A stretch of 31,379 nt of DNA from CAZQIC01 sp964593555 (GCA_964593555.1 CAZQIC010000046.1:1-31379), one strand, 5' to 3'. Positions 16,769 through 26,892 are shown, counted from the first letter of the stretch. Program-made: numbers and translations. The notes: generated from the sequence alone by a model not told the origin.

Positions 16769-17281
16769 TTAATCCATACTTTTTTCATCTTCCTTTTTTT
16801 TCTTCATTTCGTTCTTTTTATAATCAGGTTTATCATATACTTTTCCCTGATCATCCATCCAAACATCCTGAAGTTTTCCTTTGGTGTCTTTAGCACGAAT
16901 GTAATATCCTTTTCTCATTGGATCATTTACTTCCCAATAGCTGTCGATCTTATATGACTTGTAAGGACTATTATCATATGAATCTCTGACATTCATTGGA
17001 ACATTGTCATCCCAATTTTTTCTGGTCAGTGTTTCAATGTATTTTCCTTGTTTGTCATACCTCGCCATAAAATTTGTGTTATCAACTGCATAACTACCGT
17101 AGTAACCATAATCATTGTTATCCCATACAACAATACTTTTTGATGCTGCCGGATACCTTGTATTAAGGTCGTTTTGTAGCTTTTTATTCATTTCCTTATC
17201 TGTATTATTCACATTTTTTTGTGCAAACAAAGAAGTACTTAAAAGAGCCACGCAAGCTACTGATCTAATTATATTTTTCAT
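16769..17281 (-). CDS. secreted PepSY-like small protein
   Basis: 170 aa with a signal peptide (about residues 1-20, ending SLFAQ). The body, with repeated short aromatic strands (SYAVDNTNFMARYDKQGKY, KIDSYWEV, YYIRAKDTKGKLQDVW), resembles the PepSY-like/BLIP-like beta-rich domain of small Bacteroidota periplasmic proteins. The tail (about 150-170) is Lys/Glu-rich and probably disordered. It lies 21 bp after the stress-type protein gene on the same strand and is likely co-transcribed. Precise function unknown; the family may bind or inhibit proteases. Confidence 0.65.
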   Translation of the reverse strand: MKNIIRSVACVALLSTSLFAQKNVNNTDKEMNKKLQNDLNTRYPAASKSIVVWDNNDYGYYGSYAVDNTNFMARYDKQGKYIETLTRKNWDDNVPMNVRDSYDNSPYKSYKIDSYWEVNDPMRKGYYIRAKDTKGKLQDVWMDDQGKVYDKPDYKKNEMKKKKEDEKSMD

Positions 17282-17302
17282 TATTTTATTTTTTCGTTTA
17301 AT

Positions 17303-17845
17303 TTATTCTACACCATAAATGCTTTTGCCACCATAAGTACTCCATTCTTGTCCAATTGAATACCTGTCATCTCCGGTTTTAGGAACAACACCAACAACAA
17401 TACCACCTTCTTTTAAAGAAGTTTCATATATAGCTGCTCTATCCTTCGGAATTCCCGCACCAACAAGGGCACCAACTAATCCTCCGGTTAAACCACCCGC
17501 ACCCGCACCAACAAGCGCCGCTGCAATTGGTCCCGCGATGATTAATCCAAGTCCCGGCAATGCAACAGCTGTTCCAATTGCCGCGATAGCGCCAATAATA
17601 GCACCTGCTGTTCCGCCAATAGCCGAACCAACGCCTGCTTTTTCCATAGCTTTTGTTCCAAGATCAGAGTCAACTTTATTGTCTCTGAAATGAGATTTAT
17701 GCGTTTTATCCGACATTAATAAAATAATTTCTTCTGCCTTATAACCCCTTTTAATCAGGGAGTCATATGCTTTCTCAGCGTCTGCTCTATTAAGAAAAAC
17801 GCCTGTTACTGTACCTGTGTCTTTTCCGACAATTGTTGTTTCCAT
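17303..17845 (-). CDS. glycine-rich general-stress-type (YflT/17M-like) protein
   Basis: 180 aa. Residues about 10-45 (VTGVFLNRADAEKAYDSLIKRGYKAEEI) match the YflT/general stress 17M-type ferredoxin-like domain, and the end (KDRAAIYETSLKEGGIVVGV) is its second half. Between them a Gly/Ala-rich hydrophobic segment (about 70-135) could form a hairpin across or along a membrane. Such proteins are common in stress regulons, but their activity is not established. The neighbouring secreted protein lies 21 bp downstream on the same strand. Confidence 0.75.
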   Translation of the reverse strand: METTIVGKDTGTVTGVFLNRADAEKAYDSLIKRGYKAEEIILLMSDKTHKSHFRDNKVDSDLGTKAMEKAGVGSAIGGTAGAIIGAIAAIGTAVALPGLGLIIAGPIAAALVGAGAGGLTGGLVGALVGAGIPKDRAAIYETSLKEGGIVVGVVPKTGDDRYSIGQEWSTYGGKSIYGVE

Positions 17846-18029
17846 ATTTTTATTTTTTAAATATTTATGTTCTTAATAACAAGAAATTAACGTGCCGCAT
17901 TATTAAAATGCATTTGTGGCCTTTATTTAAAATAAATTTATTTGGCGATGAGTATTGTTGGCAACAGCCTGTGGAATTATTGCCACCGCAATTTTAAAAA
18001 TAGGTGTCCGAAAAGGAATTATTGTTTTT

Positions 18030-21000
18030 CTAATTTCTGAGAATAACCCTTTTTACGATAGTAGAAGATCCTGGTAGTGTTACTTTAATATAATAAATAC
18101 CTTCAGGGAAGGTGCGAACATTTATTATTACAGAACCTGAATTGTATATGTCACTTATCAGGAGCTCACCAATACTATTATAGAATTCGATTGCATGAAT
18201 AATTGAATGTTCTGAACTAATATTTAAAACATCATTTGCCGGGTTCGGGTAAAGCCCAATGATTTCAGCCGAATCATTCTCGCTAATGCCCACACACGAT
18301 AATACCGTTACAACAATGCTGTCAGTATTTTCGCAGCCATTATTATCAGTAACTCTTACCCAATATATATGAGGTCCTTGAGCAAGGGGTGCGCTATTTA
18401 TATTATGTATCCTATTTGTATCGCCGTCATTCCAAATAAACGATCCTCCATTGTTTCCCGGATCAAATGACAACAATGCCTCAACACAAATGGCTGTATC
18501 GTTACCTAAAAAAACGGATGGTATATCATGCACCGTTATTGTTACACTATCCTTGTTCATACATCCGAATTTTGTTCCTGAAAGAATATATGTTGTAGTA
18601 CTGGTAGCAACGAATGCTATTCCATTTACGATCCCATTATTCCAGAAGTAGGACGTTGCCGTTCCTGTTGCAGAAAGTGTGATGTTATCATTTTTACAAA
18701 CAATTGTATCGTTGCCCGCGTTTACAAACGGAGCCTGGTTCACTGTTACTGTAATACTTTTACAACTGCCTGTTGCGGCACACCCTCCCTCACCTCTGAC
18801 AAAATAAGTTGTTGAGGCCGTTGGAGAAACAATAAGGGAATCACCCGTCGCAACAAATGTTCCTCCGCAACTGCCAGTATACCAACTCCATTGAGAAGCA
18901 TCGCGTAAACTACCACCATTAATTTTCAATTTTGTGCTATCGCCAGCGCAAATTGGATCGCTACTCGCAGATACTATTGGAACATCGGCGCTCAAACAAA
19001 TAAATACCGTGTCTGATAATTTAATAATAAATGCATCACTGGCACCGCCTAATAAAGATTGATAGGATTCCTTTACTGGAAAGTTTGTACTGGAAGTATT
19101 TCCGGAAACATAAACACAGCCTGATTTACGCGTACAAATATTATATCCATAATCCGATGTGTTACCACCATAGTATGTAGCCCATTTTACTGAACCACTT
19201 GAATCAAATTTGGTAATGAATACATCATATCCTCCTGCATTTGAACTTTGAATTTCGTTTAAGACCGGAAAATTATTTCCATCTGTAAAACCTGAAATAA
19301 AAAAATTATTCCAATTATCAATGTTAATATCATACGCAAAATCACTCCCTGAACTACCATAATAGCTAGCCCAATTTAAATTACCGGCACTATCTAATTT
19401 TGCAACGAAGGCATCAAATGATCCTCCTCCAGGTGATGCTTGAACCGCATTTAGTATTGGCAAATTCACACTGCCTGTAAATCCAGAAATTGCTATGCTG
19501 CCACTTTTATCCATACAAATGCCCTGTCCGTATTCATCGGAACTACCTCCAAAATACGTAGCCCATTTTCTGCTTCCATTTTTATCTAAGTTTACAATAA
19601 ATGCATCCGCAGCCCCTTGCTGTGCAGTTTGAAATGCTGCACTTGTTACCGGGAAATCCGACGATGAAGTATTTCCCGTAAATGCAATATTGCCAAAAAG
19701 ATCAGAGGCTACATCAAGTGCTTCATCATCACCTGCTCCACCATAATAGCTGGCCCACAGCAAAACGCCATTCGTATCAAGCTTGGCAATAAAGGCATCG
19801 CGCGAACCGGACAAAAAACTTTGATACCCATTAACAACAGGCAAATCTGTACTTTGAGTACTGCCAATAAATATTATTTCATTTAATGAGTCTGTAACAA
19901 TTCCTTTATGCAAAGAATTATTTTCAATATTACTCCCACCATAATAAGTGCTCCACAAAAGAGTTCCCGCCGAATTAAATTTAGCAATATAGGAATCTGT
20001 GCTTCCACCTAATGTGCTTTGAGAAGGATTTAACATTGGCATGTTGGAGCTTTGCGTGGCCCCCAAGGCAATAACATTTGCATCCCCATCTATAGCAACT
20101 CCTGTACCCCAGTCTCCACTGCTGCCGCCGAAGTATGTTGCCCATAACAATGTTCCACTACTGTCAAATTTAGAAACAAAACCATCCCAGGCACCTCCTC
20201 CAAACGTCGACTGGAACCCATTTTGAACAGGCAAAGCACTTCCCGATAAGTAACCGGTCACAATAACATTGTCCGAATCGTCCGATGCCATGCCATAAGC
20301 AAACTCACCGCTGTTGCCGCCATAATAAGTTGACCATGCTACTGAAGGGTCTATTACAAGATTTTCCTCGTGATTAAATTGCGCCACATTAAAACTCAAA
20401 ACGTTTTTTTTAAGTATAAAATTACTTTCGATTTTATACTTTTTCTCCGATTGATATACATACGGACGGAATTCCTGCAATAAACCAACGGGATTTTTCA
20501 CAACAATTCCACCTTGTTCGTTCAGAAATATTTTTTCATACCCTTCATATTGCATACTAATATTTTTAATATCGCCGCCGGGATGCACAACAAAATCGTA
20601 TTCAAGAAAAGTTTCTTTTTTATTATTTGTATAAGGATATAAAACCCAATCGATGTGATTATAAATATTCTTTATTGTTATTTTTTTGTAGCTCGCGACA
20701 TCGGTTATTCCCGAAGAACATTGCGGTAAATAAAAATTAGAATAAAAAGATTGTTTGAGCTCTTTTATAATTTCAATATTGGTATTTGCATTTAATAATT
20801 TCAATTCCGTTCTATTTATTGAAATATTCTGGGAGATGTTCACACTTTCTAAAGAGCTGGTGCCAATATGTTTAGGTTCTTTTACTTCCTTGTGAACATA
20901 TACTATTCCGTTTCTCTTAATGTAGACATCAACATTATTGGAGGAAAATTGGAAAAGGAGATCGCGACAAGTATTGCCGTTCTCATCAGCAATTTGCCCT

Positions 21001-21119
21001 TTATTTTCTGTAAATACCGCGGATGGCAAACGATAATTCTCATTTTGCTTTACGCCAATACCATACATTACAGAATTTCCAGCAAGAAAAACCAACACCA
21101 ACCTTACGAAACAAAACAT
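18030..21119 (-). CDS. SBBP beta-propeller / Ig-like secreted protein with T9SS domain
   Basis: 1,029 aa. A hydrophobic signal segment (about 4-20) is followed by the conserved N-terminal domain found before SBBP repeats (ENKGQIADENG onward). Seven SBBP repeats then each begin with W(A/S)(T/S)YYGG or a close variant, which fits a seven-bladed beta-propeller. Three Ig-like/PKD-type modules with paired Cys follow (CAGDSTKLKI, CKNDNITLSA, CVEALLSFDP), then a C-terminal type A sorting domain starting LYPNPANDVLNISS. It is probably a T9SS-exported surface or secreted adhesin or binding protein. It is not related in sequence to the two upstream beta-helix proteins. The function of SBBP propellers is not established. 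Confidence 0.88.
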   Translation of the reverse strand: MFCFVRLVLVFLAGNSVMYGIGVKQNENYRLPSAVFTENKGQIADENGNTCRDLLFQFSSNNVDVYIKRNGIVYVHKEVKEPKHIGTSSLESVNISQNISINRTELKLLNANTNIEIIKELKQSFYSNFYLPQCSSGITDVASYKKITIKNIYNHIDWVLYPYTNNKKETFLEYDFVVHPGGDIKNISMQYEGYEKIFLNEQGGIVVKNPVGLLQEFRPYVYQSEKKYKIESNFILKKNVLSFNVAQFNHEENLVIDPSVAWSTYYGGNSGEFAYGMASDDSDNVIVTGYLSGSALPVQNGFQSTFGGGAWDGFVSKFDSSGTLLWATYFGGSSGDWGTGVAIDGDANVIALGATQSSNMPMLNPSQSTLGGSTDSYIAKFNSAGTLLWSTYYGGSNIENNSLHKGIVTDSLNEIIFIGSTQSTDLPVVNGYQSFLSGSRDAFIAKLDTNGVLLWASYYGGAGDDEALDVASDLFGNIAFTGNTSSSDFPVTSAAFQTAQQGAADAFIVNLDKNGSRKWATYFGGSSDEYGQGICMDKSGSIAISGFTGSVNLPILNAVQASPGGGSFDAFVAKLDSAGNLNWASYYGSSGSDFAYDINIDNWNNFFISGFTDGNNFPVLNEIQSSNAGGYDVFITKFDSSGSVKWATYYGGNTSDYGYNICTRKSGCVYVSGNTSSTNFPVKESYQSLLGGASDAFIIKLSDTVFICLSADVPIVSASSDPICAGDSTKLKINGGSLRDASQWSWYTGSCGGTFVATGDSLIVSPTASTTYFVRGEGGCAATGSCKSITVTVNQAPFVNAGNDTIVCKNDNITLSATGTATSYFWNNGIVNGIAFVATSTTTYILSGTKFGCMNKDSVTITVHDIPSVFLGNDTAICVEALLSFDPGNNGGSFIWNDGDTNRIHNINSAPLAQGPHIYWVRVTDNNGCENTDSIVVTVLSCVGISENDSAEIIGLYPNPANDVLNISSEHSIIHAIEFYNSIGELLISDIYNSGSVIINVRTFPEGIYYIKVTLPGSSTIVKRVILRN

Positions 21120-21308
21120 ATTATTAATTTACAATTTTTTTGCGCAATAACCAACATTTTTTCGCTGATCATTACTATTTAAAGAAAGCGCTTTTTTGTT
21201 CCTTTTTAATACACCTAAAGATTATTAATTGGAACGGAATATTTTTATAATCTGCAACAATTGCTTGTTTAAAATGATATATTTTTTTCACTTATAAAAC
21301 CCTTACCA

Positions 21309-21998
21309 ATGAAATCAAAAATTGTTTTTCTTCTTACCAATTGCCTTTTTTTAGGTTTACTTCTTTTTTTTACCGACTGTAAGAAAAATAAAGACGAAGC
21401 CGAAACATGTAGTGATGGAATACAAAACCAGGGAGAAACAGGAGTTGACTGCGGAGGGCCTTGTACCGCATGTACCAGTGTTTTGTGTGATGGTAACGGA
21501 ACCACTTCGTTCTTCCCTCTAAAATTAAATAACAGTTGGACATATTCTTATAAAATAGGTCCACAGGTTCAATCAATATCTCCAAGTCCTTCTGTTACCG
21601 GAACTACAACACACGGATCTTACACTTATTTTGAGTTCGAAGACCAAAGCAGCACTATGTATGGTGGCATATATGAATTACGTGAAGATGCTACATCTCA
21701 CAATATCCATTCTTATAGTAGCAGTACAGACTATCTTTACATACCTGCATCGCCTACATTAAATCAATCCTGGGCTGTTGACTATGGCAATACAAGAAAA
21801 GTAACTAATCTTAGTGCTTCTGCAACAACTGCTGGTTGCACCTACACTGGCTTACTTGAAATATCCCAATATGACAGCGGGATGGTTTTGCAACAGAAAG
21901 AATATTATAAAAAAGGAATTGGCCTTGTTTATCGCTACCATCCTCCATCTCTTGGTTTCGATTCCCAGTACTCGTTAACGAGCCTTGTTTTAAATTAA
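21309..21998 (+). CDS. lipoprotein with Cys-rich N-terminal motif
   Basis: 229 aa. The signal peptide ends in a lipobox (FFTDC, Cys 24), so it is probably an outer-membrane-anchored lipoprotein. Residues 34-55 contain the CSDGIQNQGETGVDCGGPC motif, a small disulfide-rich module seen in many Bacteroidota surface lipoproteins. The remaining 170 residues are Ser/Thr/Tyr-rich beta-type sequence (NNSWTYSYKIG, YTYFEFED, KEYYKKGIGLVYRY) without a recognised enzyme signature. It is transcribed alone and faces the cytochrome lipoprotein gene, with a shared terminator between. Function unknown. Confidence 0.8.
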   Translation: MKSKIVFLLTNCLFLGLLLFFTDCKKNKDEAETCSDGIQNQGETGVDCGGPCTACTSVLCDGNGTTSFFPLKLNNSWTYSYKIGPQVQSISPSPSVTGTTTHGSYTYFEFEDQSSTMYGGIYELREDATSHNIHSYSSSTDYLYIPASPTLNQSWAVDYGNTRKVTNLSASATTAGCTYTGLLEISQYDSGMVLQQKEYYKKGIGLVYRYHPPSLGFDSQYSLTSLVLN

Positions 21999-22016
21999 CT
22001 ATAATCATATTATAGG

Positions 22017-22050
22017 AAAGCCATAAGAGAAAATCTCTTATGGCTTTTTT
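22017..22050. terminator. bidirectional terminator between convergent genes
   Basis: AAAGCCATAAGAGA (22017-22030), loop AAA, TCTCTTATGGCTTT (22034-22047) form a perfect 14-bp stem. TTTTTT at 22045-22050 serves the + strand gene ending at 21998. The TTA at 22049-22051 is the stop codon of the - strand gene, so the hairpin begins inside or at the stop of that convergent gene. Confidence 0.9.
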
Positions 22051-23425
22051 ATTGAGGTAATTTCCAATCCGGTTTCAAAGAAATATTCTCATCGCCTTTT
22101 TTATACGGAACATAAGTAATTATAAACTGAAACATTTCATCAGTAGTGCGCATGCTTCCTTCGCGTTCTCCAACTATTTGCGGAGGATTGAATGGGTTTA
22201 GCGGATTATTCTTTGTATTATCGAATTTCCCTATAGCATATATAACCGAGCCGGCAGGAATTTTTAAAACATTTCTAAATGTATAAGTGTATTGCCAGCG
22301 AAAATCCCACTTGTTGATTTTTACCAACGGAATAGTATCTCCTAGAAGAGTAATTGCATATGCGAGATATGTTTTTCCGAGTAAGTGCATATGCGGATTG
22401 ATACTTAAAACAGAAATATCAATTGGCACTATAAATTTTGTTGTAAATGTTTTAACCTCGTTAGGTGGAATGACCAATGGTGGAACAATCTCCGAAACAC
22501 CTAATGTTCCCAATTGCAATTCAAGCGTTCTGCGAACGGGAGGTTTTTGACTAAAATAAATATTCACGTACGAAGAATCATATTGGTCTTCCCGCGAAGG
22601 ACCATAATGCATATCGCGAAACAACAGATATCCTTTTCTTTTTATGGCATAGCCTCCTAATCCTTCCGGATAAATGATCGGTTCCATTCCGGGTAAATAA
22701 TTAAATGCTGATGTAGTTAGCATTGGATACGTTCCATCGTCATTGGGGATCTTCATTTTTTCATAGGCAGTTTTACGATCCGAATTTTCTTCCACATCCA
22801 AAACCCATTCTCCTTCATTCATCTTTTTTTTCTTCTCGTAATCATATTGCACAATGAGCCCATTAACGTGATGCACCAATTTTCTATTTCCCGGAACAAA
22901 CTCTATCGCTTTAATAAAAGTATCCCTGTCAATTTCATAAGGGAGTTTCATCAGATAAAATTTATCCTTGTTATCCCCCTTAATAAAAAACGGAGCTGGC
23001 ATTTTTAAAACCAGGTCTGGTTTTCCTAATACATTGTATGTTTGTTTTATTGGCGTGAATTTTATTTTGCTCGTATCACCGGGTGGCGCACCTGCTTTGA
23101 TCCATTCATTGATTGTATCGATCTGGCTGGCGGTTAAATATCTTTCTCCATTGTAATGAGCATAGCTCCTATCTGCCGGCCATGGAGGCATAAAATTTGT
23201 ATTCACCGCAAACTTAATCGTTGCGACACGTTTTTTTACGTCGGAATAGGTGATGAGAGAAAAAGGCCCCGACTCGCCGGGCTGATGACAGGTAGTGCAA
23301 TTAGCATGAATGATAGGTGCAATGGAATTGGAAAAACTTAGTGGAGTTTTTTCATTCTCGTTACAAGAAATAAAAAAATAAATAAAACAAACAATAGTAT
23401 AAACTAATATACCGTTACGCTTCAT
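22049..23425 (-). CDS. cytochrome c / copper monooxygenase-like lipoprotein
   Basis: 458 aa. The signal peptide ends in a lipobox-like FFISC (Cys 21). One haem c site CTTCH (43-47) opens a short cytochrome-c-like domain, as in the heme-binding P460-like or DUF-type N-terminal modules of Bacteroidota. The remainder resembles copper type II ascorbate-dependent monooxygenase-like folds, with a His-containing block SINPHMHLLG (about residues 340-349). The set suggests a periplasmic or outer-membrane-facing redox enzyme. Only one CxxCH is present, so a multi-haem relay is excluded. Substrate not readable. It is probably transcribed alone; its 3' end is shared with the terminator at 22017-22050. 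Confidence 0.7.
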   Translation of the reverse strand: MKRNGILVYTIVCFIYFFISCNENEKTPLSFSNSIAPIIHANCTTCHQPGESGPFSLITYSDVKKRVATIKFAVNTNFMPPWPADRSYAHYNGERYLTASQIDTINEWIKAGAPPGDTSKIKFTPIKQTYNVLGKPDLVLKMPAPFFIKGDNKDKFYLMKLPYEIDRDTFIKAIEFVPGNRKLVHHVNGLIVQYDYEKKKKMNEGEWVLDVEENSDRKTAYEKMKIPNDDGTYPMLTTSAFNYLPGMEPIIYPEGLGGYAIKRKGYLLFRDMHYGPSREDQYDSSYVNIYFSQKPPVRRTLELQLGTLGVSEIVPPLVIPPNEVKTFTTKFIVPIDISVLSINPHMHLLGKTYLAYAITLLGDTIPLVKINKWDFRWQYTYTFRNVLKIPAGSVIYAIGKFDNTKNNPLNPFNPPQIVGEREGSMRTTDEMFQFIITYVPYKKGDENISLKPDWKLPQ

Positions 23426-23482
23426 CTATCAATATGGATATGAAATATCGATTCGCATTTTATCCATTTTTCTTCTGTGTAA

Positions 23483-23533
23483 ATCTGCGTAATCAGTGTT
23501 AAAAAATAATAATTAATCACAGATAGCACAGAT
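23483..23533. repeat. imperfect dyad repeat in secA / lipoprotein intergenic region
   Basis: ATCTGCGTAATCAGTGTTAA (23483-23502) and TTAATCACAGATAGCACAGAT (23513-23533) are imperfectly complementary around an AATAATAA centre. Sequences of the AATCTGCGTAATC / ATCACAGAT type are common extragenic repeats in this phylum (from memory). Confidence 0.6.
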
Positions 23534-23568
23534 GATCACAGGTTACTTATAAATGGGCAACCTATTAT

Positions 23569-26500
23569 TTATTTGCCATGGCAATTCTTAAACTTCTTAC
23601 CACTGCCGCAAGGACAAGGATCATTACGCCCAACCGTTTTTTCAACCTTGACCGGCTGCGCCTTTGGTGGCGGGGGACCTTGCGGAACACCGTTACCATT
23701 ATTTTGTGCGTTTCCGCCCTGCGCCACTTCAGTCCTGCTGGTCCTTAAATTTTGAGATTCATTTCTTGGCGCTCTTGCCTGTTGAACACCCGGCGCTGAA
23801 TCATTTGGAAGCTGACCCTTTATTAAAAATGAAATAACTTCCTTGTTAACGTTGTTCAGCATCGTTTTAAATAACTCAAACGATTCGAATTTATAAATGA
23901 GCAATGGGTCCTTTTGTTCGTACACGGCATTCTGAACAGATTGTTTTAAGTCATCCATCTCGCGCAAATGTTCTTTCCACGATTCATCTATCATAGCGAG
24001 GATCACCCCTTTTTCAAATGCAAGCACAACTTCTTTTCCTTTCGATTGAAATGCCTTTTTTAAATTGGCAACCGCCTGCAACGTTTTTATTCCATCGGTA
24101 ATAGGAACAACGATATTTTCAAACTGCTGAGCAGAGGTATTGTACACATTGCTGATAACCGGAAATGCTTTTTTCGCGATGTCATCTGATTTGCGTGTAT
24201 ATGACTCTTCGACCTGACCAAACACGTGCTCTGTAAGTTTAGCGGGATTATTTTTATGAAATTCATTTTCATCTACCGGACATTCAGTAGACAAGGTTCT
24301 GATTAGTTCCAGTTTAAATCCTTCATAATCACCTGCACCCTGATATTCATTTACAATATTCTCAGTAACATCATACATACTGTTTGATACATCAACAGAA
24401 ACACGCTCGCCAAACAATGCGTGTCTTCTTTTTGTGTATATCACATCGCGCTGCGAGTTCATCACATCGTCATACTCAATTAATCTTTTACGTGTGCCAA
24501 AGTGATTCTCTTCCACTTTTTTCTGCGCTCTTTCAATTGAATTGGAGATCATTCTGTGCTGTATCACTTCTCCCTCTTCAATTCCCATACGGTCCATCAA
24601 CTTAGCAATACGTTCTGATCCAAACAACCTCATCAGGTTATCTTCCAGTGAAACAAAAAATTGTGATGAGCCCGGATCTCCCTGTCTGCCGGCGCGACCA
24701 CGCAACTGCCTGTCTACACGCCTTGACTCATGCCTTTCGGTACCAATGATAGCAAGGCCTCCTGCTTCTTTTACGCCAGGCCCTAGTTTAATATCCGTTC
24801 CCCTACCTGCCATGTTGGTTGCAATGGTAACCACTCCGGGCCTTCCTGCTTCTGCAACTATATCCGCTTCTTTCTGATGTAGCTTCGCGTTAAGTACATT
24901 GTGTTTGATGCCACGCAGCTTCAACATCCGGCTTAATAATTCCGATATCTCAACTGATGTAGTACCAACCAACACGGGCCTTCCGGCTTTAACACATTTG
25001 TCAATTTCTTCAATAACTGCATTGTATTTTTCACGTGTTGTTTTGTACACAAGGTCTTCCATATCCTTACGCACAATATCCCTGTTCGTTGGAATCACCA
25101 CTACATCCAATTTATAAATGCTCCAGAACTCACCCGCTTCGGTCTCTGCTGTACCCGTCATGCCCGCAAGCTTATTATACATCCTGAAATAATTTTGCAG
25201 AGTAATGGTTGCATATGTTTGTGTAGCCGCTTCGATCTTCACATTTTCTTTGGCTTCAATTGCCTGGTGCAAACCATCAGAGTACCGACGTCCATCAAGG
25301 ATACGGCCGGTTTGCTCATCTACAATCTTCACTTTACCATCCATGATCACATACTCAACATCTATTTCATATAAAGTATACGCTTTAAATAATTGGTTAA
25401 GTGTATGCACCCGCTCGGATTTTATAGCGAAGTCGCGCAGCATTTCATCTTTTCTTTTTGCTTTTTCCTCAACACCCAAACCGGATTTTTCGATCTCTGC
25501 TATCTCGGCCCCTACATCAGGTAAAACAAAAAATTTAGCGTCTTCGCTATTGGTAGTTACCAATTCAATCCCTTTTTCGGTCAGTTCTATCGAATGGTTT
25601 TTTTCATCGATCACAAAATAAAGTTCTGCATCAACTTTATGCATTTCTTTAGACTGATCCTGCATGTAAAAATTTTCTGTTTTCTGCAATTGAGCTCTTA
25701 CGCCTGGCTCACTCAAAAATTTAATTAGCGCTTTATTCTTCGGCAAACCTCTGTAAGCACGCAACAGCGCCATTCCTGCTTCTTTATCCTTTTTAGGATC
25801 CGTCATTAATTTTTTAGCATCCGCCAATACTGTGTTTATAAAAGTGCGCTGGGCATTGACTAGTTTTTCCACTTTAGGTTTTAACGCCTGGAACTCTTGT
25901 TTATCTCCTTTAGGAACGGGCCCCGAAATAATTAATGGAGTACGTGCATCATCGATTAATACCGAATCGACCTCATCCACTATAGCATAATTGTGTTTAC
26001 GCTGAACAAGATCTTCGGGAGAGCGCGCCATATTATCACGCAAATAATCGAAACCAAATTCATTATTTGTTCCGTACGTGATATCGGCCATATACGCCTT
26101 TCTTCTTTCTTCGGAATTTGGTTCGTGCTTATCAATACAATCAACCGTTAATCCCAAAAACTCGAACAATGGACCGTTCCATTCCTGGTCACGTTTTGCT
26201 AGGTAATTATTTACAGTAACAATGTGTACTCCTTTTCCGGGAAGTGCATTTAAGTAAACAGGTAATGTAGCAACCAACGTCTTACCCTCTCCGGTAGTCA
26301 TCTCAGCAATCTTGCCATTATGAAGTACCATTCCTCCAATAAGCTGCACATCATAATGAACCATATCCCAGGTGACGCGATTACCCGCCGCATCCCAGTT
26401 ATTTTTCCATTTTGCCTTTGCAATATTTTCTCCTCCAATAATTTCTACATAATCCTTTGTTACCGCAAGATCCCTGTCTAACTGGGTTGCTGTAACTTCA

Positions 26501-26892
26501 AGTACAGGATTTTCTTTGAGTCGCCTTGCAGTTTCTTTAATAACCGCGAATGCCTCAGGAAGTATTTCGTTCAATACCTCCTCGGTTTTTTCAACAATAA
26601 GCTTTTCGGTTTCGTCAATTTTTTTGTAGAGTGCTTCCTTTTGAGCTACCGGGGTTCCCTCGTCATCTATTTCTTTTTTGTATCCTGCAATAAAATCATT
26701 TTCATCTTTTAAATAGTCCTCAATCCTCCTGCGAAACTCATGGGTTTTAGCCCTGAGATCATCATTGGTAAGTAAAGCCAGCCCGCCATAAACTTCAAGC
26801 ACCTGGTCAACCAGCGGCGAGAGCTCTTTCACATCTTTTTCCGACTTACTTCCAAATATCTTTGAGAGCGACTTTGTTATAAATTCTATCAT
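23569..26892 (-). CDS. secA: SecA preprotein translocase ATPase
   Basis: 1,107 aa. This is the ATP-driven motor of the SecYEG translocase, pushing unfolded preproteins across the inner membrane. Seen: Walker A region TTGEGKTLVA (199-208), DEAD-type box DEVD (306-309), GTAETEAGEF, TNMAGRGTDI and RQLRGRAGRQGDPG in the second motor domain, and a C-terminal zinc-type SEC-C motif (CPCGSGKKFKNCHG). It is about 200 residues longer than E. coli SecA, with the extra sequence after residue 320 (VPKGDKQEFQALKPKVEKL onward), as usual in Bacteroidota. An essential housekeeping gene, it argues that the window is chromosomal. A good -7 box (CAAATTTA on + strand, 26918-26925) precedes its ATG. Confidence 0.97.
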   Translation of the reverse strand: MIEFITKSLSKIFGSKSEKDVKELSPLVDQVLEVYGGLALLTNDDLRAKTHEFRRRIEDYLKDENDFIAGYKKEIDDEGTPVAQKEALYKKIDETEKLIVEKTEEVLNEILPEAFAVIKETARRLKENPVLEVTATQLDRDLAVTKDYVEIIGGENIAKAKWKNNWDAAGNRVTWDMVHYDVQLIGGMVLHNGKIAEMTTGEGKTLVATLPVYLNALPGKGVHIVTVNNYLAKRDQEWNGPLFEFLGLTVDCIDKHEPNSEERRKAYMADITYGTNNEFGFDYLRDNMARSPEDLVQRKHNYAIVDEVDSVLIDDARTPLIISGPVPKGDKQEFQALKPKVEKLVNAQRTFINTVLADAKKLMTDPKKDKEAGMALLRAYRGLPKNKALIKFLSEPGVRAQLQKTENFYMQDQSKEMHKVDAELYFVIDEKNHSIELTEKGIELVTTNSEDAKFFVLPDVGAEIAEIEKSGLGVEEKAKRKDEMLRDFAIKSERVHTLNQLFKAYTLYEIDVEYVIMDGKVKIVDEQTGRILDGRRYSDGLHQAIEAKENVKIEAATQTYATITLQNYFRMYNKLAGMTGTAETEAGEFWSIYKLDVVVIPTNRDIVRKDMEDLVYKTTREKYNAVIEEIDKCVKAGRPVLVGTTSVEISELLSRMLKLRGIKHNVLNAKLHQKEADIVAEAGRPGVVTIATNMAGRGTDIKLGPGVKEAGGLAIIGTERHESRRVDRQLRGRAGRQGDPGSSQFFVSLEDNLMRLFGSERIAKLMDRMGIEEGEVIQHRMISNSIERAQKKVEENHFGTRKRLIEYDDVMNSQRDVIYTKRRHALFGERVSVDVSNSMYDVTENIVNEYQGAGDYEGFKLELIRTLSTECPVDENEFHKNNPAKLTEHVFGQVEESYTRKSDDIAKKAFPVISNVYNTSAQQFENIVVPITDGIKTLQAVANLKKAFQSKGKEVVLAFEKGVILAMIDESWKEHLREMDDLKQSVQNAVYEQKDPLLIYKFESFELFKTMLNNVNKEVISFLIKGQLPNDSAPGVQQARAPRNESQNLRTSRTEVAQGGNAQNNGNGVPQGPPPPKAQPVKVEKTVGRNDPCPCGSGKKFKNCHGK

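Noticed and set aside
17959..17985. TGGCAA / TTGCCA potential hairpin between 17845 and 18030
   Set aside because: Only a 6-bp stem with a 15-base loop and no T run; too weak to call a terminator.
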